From Patescibacteria group bacterium (GTDB lineage Bacteria; Patescibacteriota; Patescibacteriia; WFTA01; S139-112), in the NCBI GenBank assembly GCA_015485715.1, contig WFTA01000068.1, positions 1 to 20,138 of the forward strand: a stretch of 20,138 nt of DNA, given 5' to 3'. A program made the position numbers and the translations under genes. The notes beneath the pieces were generated by a model that ran no database searches, was not told the origin of the DNA, and saw only the letters and a list, made by a program, of their open reading frames with translations. Positions 15,361 through 20,138 of this stretch are shown piece after piece (within the stretch, counting starts at the first letter, position 1; the number at the start of each line of letters is the position of its first letter).

Positions 15361-16605
15361 CTATGGATGTTTTGGTGAAACTCCCTTTGGAACCTTGAGA
15401 TATCTTAAAGGATCAACAGGTATGCCGTTTAATCTGAATTCCAAATGCAGATGAGGTCCTGTAGAAAACCTTCCTGATCCGGGAGCTCCGGGCATCCCTC
15501 CTGACAATGCTATAACATCCCCCTGTCTTACAAACTGATCTTCTTTAACCATGATCTTGCTCACATGTCCATAGACTGTTGATATTCCATTCCCATGCAC
15601 TATCATCACGTATGCGTATTTTCCGGGTCTGGGTTGGCGCACTCTGGCAACATAACCATCTGCAACAGCTCTTACAGGTGTTCTAAAAGACGCCCTCAAA
15701 TCAAGAGCTGAGTGCTCAAATAAATATCTAAACGGATAATCTGGATCTTTGAAATAGGTTGTTATAGCTTTAAAAGGAACAGGCCATATCCATTTGCCTG
15801 AATACTGGATTTTGCCGGTTAATTTCTTTTCTTCCAGCTTTTTCCTGATGACTTTTTCCAGACTCTGTATCTCTGCATTAACCTTGACCTGCTCTGCCTG
15901 AGCCTGTTTCATCAAGGATTGGAATCTGGCTTCTGAGTTTTTAGTCTCAGCCAGTATTCTTGCTCGGGCCGCTTTCTGTTCCTCCAACCTCACTTTATCT
16001 TTTTCAAGTTTTTCAGTGTATCTCACCAAATTGACTTTTTGGTTTTCCAGCATTTTGGTTTTTTTGGACAATTTATCTTTGTTTACCCTGAGTGTATCAA
16101 CATAATCCTTTATCTGACTCTGCATCTTTAAATTAACTGCCATTTGGCTAAAAAATTCAGATAAAGAATCACTGGTAAGCAAAATTTCAAGATCATCTTT
16201 GTTATCCAGCCGATACAAACTTCTGATATATGAAGCAAGTTTTTCCCTGCTTTTACCTATCTCTTCTTCTGTTTTCTTAATATCTTCTTCTGTTTTCTTC
16301 ATTTCTGCCTCAAGTGACAATATTTTTTCTTCTGTAAGTTTTATCTCAGTCTCAATTCTTTCCACCTGATCATCAAGCAGAGATATCTGATTTGTCAGTG
16401 TATAGGCCTGCCTGCGCTTTTCAGATATGGATTTTTTAAGCTTTTCTATTTTACTTTGCAATTGTTCAATTCTCTCTTTATTGGCAGATACTTTCTTCTG
16501 AAGTGACGCTACATCTTCATCCTTGGCAAAAATAAAAGACGCTGATATCAATATGATCAGGGACGACACAAAAATAGAGATAATAATCTTTTTTATTTTA
16601 GACAT
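15361..16605 (-). CDS. Secreted coiled-coil M23 metallopeptidase (EnvC/PcsB-like)
   Basis: The protein is probably a peptidoglycan endopeptidase or an activator of cell-wall hydrolases at division. The chosen ATG gives 414 residues starting with a clear signal peptide (about 1-27, ending ISASFIFA); a TTG 33 bases further upstream would only add residues before it. A long coiled coil follows (about 30-260), then a LytM/M23 domain (about 285-405) with intact zinc and catalytic residues: HSALD (H298, D302), YGH (H347) and HLH (H385, H387). Residues KKTEED/KKTEEE reflect a 21-base tandem duplication (16262-16278 and 16283-16299). EnvC-type proteins often lack zinc ligands, whereas this one should be catalytic. 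Its position near hpf and tpiA gives no further hint. Confidence 0.93.
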   Translation of the reverse strand: MSKIKKIIISIFVSSLIILISASFIFAKDEDVASLQKKVSANKERIEQLQSKIEKLKKSISEKRRQAYTLTNQISLLDDQVERIETEIKLTEEKILSLEAEMKKTEEDIKKTEEEIGKSREKLASYIRSLYRLDNKDDLEILLTSDSLSEFFSQMAVNLKMQSQIKDYVDTLRVNKDKLSKKTKMLENQKVNLVRYTEKLEKDKVRLEEQKAARARILAETKNSEARFQSLMKQAQAEQVKVNAEIQSLEKVIRKKLEEKKLTGKIQYSGKWIWPVPFKAITTYFKDPDYPFRYLFEHSALDLRASFRTPVRAVADGYVARVRQPRPGKYAYVMIVHGNGISTVYGHVSKIMVKEDQFVRQGDVIALSGGMPGAPGSGRFSTGPHLHLEFRLNGIPVDPLRYLKVPKGVSPKHP

Positions 16606-16726
16606 AAATATACATTCTGCTAATTTTACCCCGTCCAATTTTAATTTCTCTGCTATGTATTAAAGCAAATTTGGATAAAAATTTCCAGCAATAACATGTT
16701 TCAAACAAATTATCTAAGTTAACCTA

Positions 16727-16742
16727 ATTATATAACTGTCAA
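16727..16742 (-). promoter_or_regulatory. Possible promoter for the M23 peptidase gene
   Basis: The 177-base gap before the M23 start contains TATAAT (16727-16732) and TTGACA (16737-16742) on the minus strand, but only 4 bases apart, so they cannot be one promoter. Either the TATAAT is used with a poor upstream -35, or the TTGACA is used with a poor downstream -10. The leader would be about 115 bases. This is the largest gap between genes in the window, so a promoter here is reasonable. Confidence 0.35.
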
Positions 16743-16782
16743 TTAAATACAATAATCTCTAAAAAAGAATATGTAAAATTTA

Positions 16783-17517
16783 TTATCTGCTTCCTGCTTC
16801 CATCTTCTCCACTATTTTAACATACTCATTGTAATCTGTAGAAGCTCTGCCGGCTAAAATACCTGAAATATTTTTTAAAGCAATAAAACTATCTATATTA
16901 CTGCTGTTTATTGACCCTCCATAAAGAATATCATAGTCAATATTTCTTGCTGACATATATTCCTCTATACTTTTAAGAACAGGTTCTATATCCTCCTGAG
17001 TCACTGTAAAAGAAGATGGAAAAATTGCCCATACCGGCTCATAAGCTATAAGCACTCTGGCGTTTTCTACATTCTTCAAATCATTTTCAAGCTGATTGAT
17101 GACAAATTCTTGTGTTCTGCCTTTATCTCTGGTCTCTATATCTTCACCCACACAAAGAACCGGCACAAGGCCCTCTGCTATAGATAACTTAACTTTTAAA
17201 TTAACCATATTATCATCCTCTTGGGCATATCTTCTCCTCTCAGAATGGCCTACCAGCACATAATTACATCTTAAATATTTTAAATCACGTGCTGTTACCT
17301 GTCCTGTATATGCTCCCTCTTTTTTATAAAAAACGTCCTGTCCTCCCAAACTAATATCTGTATCTTTCAAAATTTCAGATACTCTATACAGAGACAGGTG
17401 GGACGGACATATAATCTGTTCAACAGATGATGAATAAAATTTAGTAGCAAGGTCTTTTGCCAAATTTACACTCTCTTCAACAGACAAATAATTCTTCCAG
17501 TTGGATATAAAAAACAT
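16783..17517 (-). CDS. tpiA: Triosephosphate isomerase, divergent
   Basis: TpiA interconverts glyceraldehyde 3-phosphate and dihydroxyacetone phosphate in glycolysis. The 244 residues keep the catalytic trio: N6 and K8 in NWKNY, H91 in VGHSERR and E160 in AYEPVWAI. Phosphate-binding GGS (200-202) is also kept. Two phosphate-binding loops are unusual. Loop 6 after VWAI reads FPSSFTVT where most enzymes have G-T-G-K, and the last loop reads AGRAST where G-G is usual. The enzyme should be active but with a changed loop-6 hinge. It lies 123 bases after the DsbA-like gene, across an inverted repeat. The DNA is open throughout with no frameshift. The assignment is firm; kinetic effects are inferred. 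Confidence 0.95.
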   Translation of the reverse strand: MFFISNWKNYLSVEESVNLAKDLATKFYSSSVEQIICPSHLSLYRVSEILKDTDISLGGQDVFYKKEGAYTGQVTARDLKYLRCNYVLVGHSERRRYAQEDDNMVNLKVKLSIAEGLVPVLCVGEDIETRDKGRTQEFVINQLENDLKNVENARVLIAYEPVWAIFPSSFTVTQEDIEPVLKSIEEYMSARNIDYDILYGGSINSSNIDSFIALKNISGILAGRASTDYNEYVKIVEKMEAGSR

Positions 17518-17570
17518 ACAATTATAAATTAATTCAAAAACTGAAATTGAGAAAACTATATATTTATTTC

Positions 17571-17630
17571 CAATTTACTAATTTTCAATGATTTAATATA
17601 TTTGTTTGAAAATTGAAAATTGGTAAATTG
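17571..17630. repeat. 19-base inverted repeat between the dsbA-like gene and tpiA
   Basis: CAATTTACTAATTTTCAAT (17571-17589) pairs with ATTGAAAATTGGTAAATTG (17612-17630) with a single mismatch that is G-U in RNA; the loop is 22 bases. It fills most of the 123-base gap. It contains the 16-mer TTTGTTTGAAAATTGA also found at 476-491. There is no T-tract, so it is more likely a repeat element or RNA-stabilising hairpin than a terminator. Confidence 0.55.
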
Positions 17631-17640
17631 AAAATTACTA

Positions 17641-18381
17641 CTATATTCCTCCTTTTAACATACTCTCTACTATATCTTCCAGTTCCTGATATGGAATATA
17701 CTGATCCACTCTCTTACTGCCTATAAACAGGTAAGGTGTAGCATCTATCTCATATTTTTCTGCATCTTCAATACCTCTGGTTACTTCTTGGATGTATTTC
17801 TTACTATCCATACATATCTGAAACTGTTCTGTATTTAGTTCTAGCTGTTCTGCCAATTTAATATAGAAATCTTCTTCTACATCCATAGCATTTAGATCAG
17901 CCTGATTTTCAAATAATAGATCATGATATTCCCAGAATTTATCCTGCTCCTGCGCACATCGTGCAGCAAGTGCTGCTCTTCTTGCCTGCAAATGTGCCGG
18001 ATTTGGCAAATCTTTCCATACAACCCTAACTTCCGGATATTTTATAATTATCCTGTCAAGATCTTTCGCCATATCAGCACAAAAAGGGCATTGAAAATCT
18101 CCATATTCTATAATAGTAAGTTTAAAGTTTTCTTTTTCTCCTTTAACCGGGTCAAATGGATTTACTCTTGGTACAATACTGCCGCGTGATACAAGAGAGT
18201 TTGCATCCTCTTGAAGTCTGTTTTGAAGATCCTCTATTTTGGTTTCATAATCCTGTTCTATATTATCAGCAATATTCATTACCACCATTTTGGCATACAC
18301 AATCAAAAACAATAATAAAAACAAAATCACAATCCCCAAACTAAATATTAATTTCAAATTGTTAGTTTTTTTAGTAGGCAT
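17641..18381 (-). CDS. Membrane-anchored DsbA/BdbD-like thiol-disulfide oxidoreductase
   Basis: The 246 residues begin with a single membrane anchor (about 9-31) and a short coiled linker, followed by a thioredoxin domain with a helical insert (about 85-246). The active site is CPFC (98-101) in EYGDFQCPFC, and the cis-proline loop is DATPYLFIG (213-221, Pro216), both as in DsbA/BdbD proteins; PxFC sites are usually oxidising. It would introduce disulfides in exported proteins, and the Cys-rich giant protein encoded 5 kb away is a natural substrate (inference). No DsbB or VKOR partner is in the window. The start codon lies 3 bases from an AT-rich repeat at 18385-18426, which forms its whole visible leader. 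Confidence 0.92.
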   Translation of the reverse strand: MPTKKTNNLKLIFSLGIVILFLLLFLIVYAKMVVMNIADNIEQDYETKIEDLQNRLQEDANSLVSRGSIVPRVNPFDPVKGEKENFKLTIIEYGDFQCPFCADMAKDLDRIIIKYPEVRVVWKDLPNPAHLQARRAALAARCAQEQDKFWEYHDLLFENQADLNAMDVEEDFYIKLAEQLELNTEQFQICMDSKKYIQEVTRGIEDAEKYEIDATPYLFIGSKRVDQYIPYQELEDIVESMLKGGI

Positions 18382-18384
18382 ACA

Positions 18385-18426
18385 TTAAAAATTCAAAATT
18401 CAAAAAGCAAAATTCAAAATTCAAAA
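18385..18426. repeat. AT-rich repeat, left arm of the four-helix-bundle cassette
   Basis: Two copies of ATTCAAAATTCAAAA are joined by AGCAA. The reverse complement matches the right-hand repeats at 18824-18841 and 18861-18891 (TTTTGC[T/A]TTTTGAATTTTGA...) with few differences. The arm spans the gap between the dsbA-like start and the four-helix-bundle stop codon. Confidence 0.65.
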
Positions 18427-18427
18427 C

Positions 18428-18799
18428 TTATTTCTTACCTTTTAACTTTAAAACTCCGCTTGCTAACATGTTTGCAATTTCTGTAACTTCTGTTAACAAA
18501 TAATCTACTTTATTCTTATGCACCATATTTGTATCCTTAAATAGATTTAACCAATATTTTACTTCATTAGCGCTCTTTAATAATATCTCATAAAACTTAT
18601 TATATTCCAATCTAGAACTGGCAGATTTTGCCTCTGATAAATTCGCACCAATTGATGTTGCGGACCGTACTAATTGATCTGATATAATATATGCACTTCT
18701 CGTACGAGGTAATCTATTTACGAGTGATATAATACTTAAACTAAAATTATAACATCTTGTATTTATGTCATTTGAAAACTTTTTTGTATTATTACTCAT
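18428..18799 (-). CDS. Four-helix-bundle protein (S23 / 23S rRNA intervening-sequence family)
   Basis: The 123 residues match the family seen in 23S rRNA intervening sequences and related to the Avd protein of diversity-generating retroelements: an N-terminal helix, the core RLPRTRSAYIISDQLVRSATSIGANLSEA (about 29-57) and the end helices EYNKFYEILLKSANEVKYWL and LLTEVTEIANML. The protein probably binds nucleic acid; the function of solitary members is not settled. It lies between inverted AT-rich repeats (18385-18426 and 18824-18891) that separate two otherwise adjacent envelope genes, so it looks like an inserted cassette. There is no reverse transcriptase, template repeat or transposase nearby. 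Family assignment is firm; mobility is inferred. Confidence 0.92.
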   Translation of the reverse strand: MSNNTKKFSNDINTRCYNFSLSIISLVNRLPRTRSAYIISDQLVRSATSIGANLSEAKSASSRLEYNKFYEILLKSANEVKYWLNLFKDTNMVHKNKVDYLLTEVTEIANMLASGVLKLKGKK

Positions 18800-18823
18800 A
18801 ATAGAAAAAGAGTAAATTATTCC

Positions 18824-18891
18824 TTTTGCATTTTGAATTTTTTAAATATTGTTTCCTTAATTTTGCATTTTGAATTTTGACTTTTGAATTT
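18824..18891. repeat. AT-rich repeat, right arm of the four-helix-bundle cassette
   Basis: Two direct copies of TTTTGCATTTTGAATTTT (18824-18841 and 18861-18878) are separated by 19 bases; the second continues as GACTTTTGAATTT. They are inverted relative to the left arm at 18385-18426. The arm fills most of the gap between the four-helix-bundle start and the stop codon of the next gene upstream. Confidence 0.65.
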
Positions 18892-18902
18892 GATATAGTG
18901 TC

Positions 18903-20138
18903 TTACCTTAATCTGATCTTAAACACCTTTCCAGTGTAGGCATCCCAAAAGTATAGACCTTCTTCGTCCTTATCCAGCCATATATCTACCACTGATACTG
19001 CCATCCTGCCGTTTTCATCTGCAGGTATGGCTATCAGTTTTGAAATTCCTGTCGATAAATCAACTCTGTAAAACACATCTTTGGTTTGAGAATACCCTGC
19101 AGGAAGCAACCCTATATTTTCAGGCAGCTCTTCTGGAACACCGCAATATATAAATCTGGGATTATTCTCGGAAAATGTACATTTATGTACCCAAGTATCT
19201 ATGTTCAGCCTCTTTTTGTTCTGCCCTATGGTTGCCTCACTGGCACTCACAACCCACAGACTTGGCCTATATCCTTCCTGTTCTCTCAAAACACTGTACA
19301 GGAGTCTGGTTCCGTCAGGAGAAAATCTACCTCTAAAAGAAAATCCATCCACTACAAATGATTTAAAATTCTCTTTATTCTTGCCCAAGAAAAAAACCTC
19401 TGCTTTATCTATACCTAAAGGTTTATAATGAAGAGCTATAAAAAGCTCGTTGGGTGACACTTCTGTCTGAACCCTGCTTCCGTATCTGCCTAAATCCTCT
19501 ACAAATTTTACAGTCCCGTCCTTTTCCATATAAATAAGCCAGTTTTTATCAGGGTCATCTGACTCAGTTTTGGCAACTATTGCTTCTGACGGGGTAAACT
19601 CAGGCTGAACTATCTCTTTAGGTAGAGTCACAGCTTTTCTCTTGGTAAAATCATATAAAATATTTGATCCGTCAGGATATTCTATAATAGCTCTATCACC
19701 TCCCTTAGACCATGTAACTGCCCGCACTTTGTAGAATCTGTCGTCTGTCATAAGGATTTTCTCACCGTCTTCTGTAATTTTATAAAAATATCCTTCATCA
19801 GGATCATAGGCAACAACTGCTTCAGCTCCGGGAACAGGGACAGGATCAAGTACTTTGTCTTGTGTTACAGGCAGTGTCTTTACTTCGCCACCTTGAGCTG
19901 TATCCTGTAGTCTTCTCTGTCTTATTTCTTCCTCAGTAAGCTCAGGAATTTGAGGGAAAGTGCGGCTTATCTGCCTCTGACCTGCTTCAGGAAACTTAGA
20001 GATATTTTCTTCTATAATTCTCTGCCTTATTTCTTCAGGTGTAGATCCTCTGTAAAAGAAAAGTCTCCATACAAGCCACACTAGCCCTATGGTTATCACC
20101 ACAAATCCAATTACCATCAATATTTTTTTATAATTCAA
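18903..20138 (-). CDS. Membrane-anchored TolB/WD40-like beta-propeller protein (5' end at window edge)
   Basis: No named gene is recognised. The 411 visible residues begin with a membrane anchor (about 4-28) and continue outside with a Pro/Glu/Gln-rich stalk (30-105), then a beta-propeller-like region (about 106-411) with TolB/PD40-type blades, such as FSPDGTRLLYSVL (272-284) and Y-D-P-D-E-G-Y-F-Y-K (111-120). The stalk repeats E-E-I-R-Q-R at 35-40 and 70-75. The first visible codon is TTG at the window edge; an ATG at residue 8 would also keep most of the anchor, and the true start may lie outside the window. The role is unknown; the topology suggests a surface or periplasmic binding protein, in line with the neighbouring envelope genes. 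Confidence 0.75.
   Translation of the reverse strand: MNYKKILMVIGFVVITIGLVWLVWRLFFYRGSTPEEIRQRIIEENISKFPEAGQRQISRTFPQIPELTEEEIRQRRLQDTAQGGEVKTLPVTQDKVLDPVPVPGAEAVVAYDPDEGYFYKITEDGEKILMTDDRFYKVRAVTWSKGGDRAIIEYPDGSNILYDFTKRKAVTLPKEIVQPEFTPSEAIVAKTESDDPDKNWLIYMEKDGTVKFVEDLGRYGSRVQTEVSPNELFIALHYKPLGIDKAEVFFLGKNKENFKSFVVDGFSFRGRFSPDGTRLLYSVLREQEGYRPSLWVVSASEATIGQNKKRLNIDTWVHKCTFSENNPRFIYCGVPEELPENIGLLPAGYSQTKDVFYRVDLSTGISKLIAIPADENGRMAVSVVDIWLDKDEEGLYFWDAYTGKVFKIRLR

Noticed and set aside
15353..15381. Internal promoter for the hpf gene
   Set aside because: The -10 is perfect but all -35 candidates at 16-18 bases are poor; only mentioned in the gene entry.
17571..17630. Intrinsic terminator between the dsbA-like gene and tpiA
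   Set aside because: The stem is AT-rich and no T-tract follows on the minus strand.
18428..18799. Diversity-generating retroelement accessory gene
   Set aside because: The protein is of the related four-helix-bundle family, but no reverse transcriptase, template repeat or variable repeat is in the window.
1..20138. tRNA or rRNA genes
   Set aside because: No cloverleaf with a GGTTCRANNCC arm and no rRNA core sequences were recognised by eye; a covariance-model scan would settle it.

Overview
The window reads as chromosomal DNA of a small-genome, AT-rich bacterium, most likely Candidate Phyla Radiation / Patescibacteria (Parcubacteria-like). The reasons are a giant surface protein that starts with a VirB2/TrbC-like pilin module and continues into Ig/TIG repeats, membrane proteins with thrombospondin type-3 calcium repeats, a lone four-helix-bundle gene inside AT-rich inverted repeats, very tight gene packing, and no Shine-Dalgarno sequence before any start that can be judged. 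TGA is used as a stop (5147-5149 and 13453-13455, the latter at the expected end of a YifB/ComM protein), so the code looks standard and not the UGA=Gly code of Gracilibacteria/Absconditabacteria. No rRNA, tRNA, transposase or CRISPR array was seen. The lineage call is inference; no marker rRNA is present.

All 16 genes lie on the minus strand, so transcription runs from high to low coordinates. (1) 20138-17641: a membrane-anchored TolB-like protein, a four-helix-bundle gene between inverted AT-rich repeats, and a DsbA-like thioredoxin. (2) 17517-12925: triosephosphate isomerase, an M23 endopeptidase with a coiled coil, a short ribosome-hibernation factor, a ComM/YifB ATPase and a DoxX membrane protein, ending at an intrinsic terminator (12821-12846). 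(3) 12765-3548: a new extended -10 promoter, a 2214-residue secreted multi-Ig protein, two single-pass proteins with calcium-binding repeats, and YbeY. (4) 3399-615: a good promoter and a leader with a consensus DnaA box, then ftsA-ftsZ and a short MgtC-family protein. (5) 614-1: about 600 non-coding bases holding a C-rich, G-poor stretch, AT-rich repeat, a long hairpin and a nested cluster of TGTCATTCCC/GGGAATGACA palindromic elements.

Region 3 looks like a cell-surface unit. The giant protein is exported, rich in cysteine (about 70) and carries a pilin-like module at each end. The two following proteins put calcium-binding repeats outside the membrane. The DsbA-like protein upstream is a plausible source of the disulfides the giant protein would need. 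Regions 2 and 4 hold envelope and division functions (M23 hydrolase, FtsA/FtsZ). The points most worth following are the two-ended pilin fusion, the inverted-repeat cassette around the four-helix-bundle gene, the covarying palindromes at the left end, the DnaA box in the ftsA leader, and the altered active-site loops of FtsA and TpiA.
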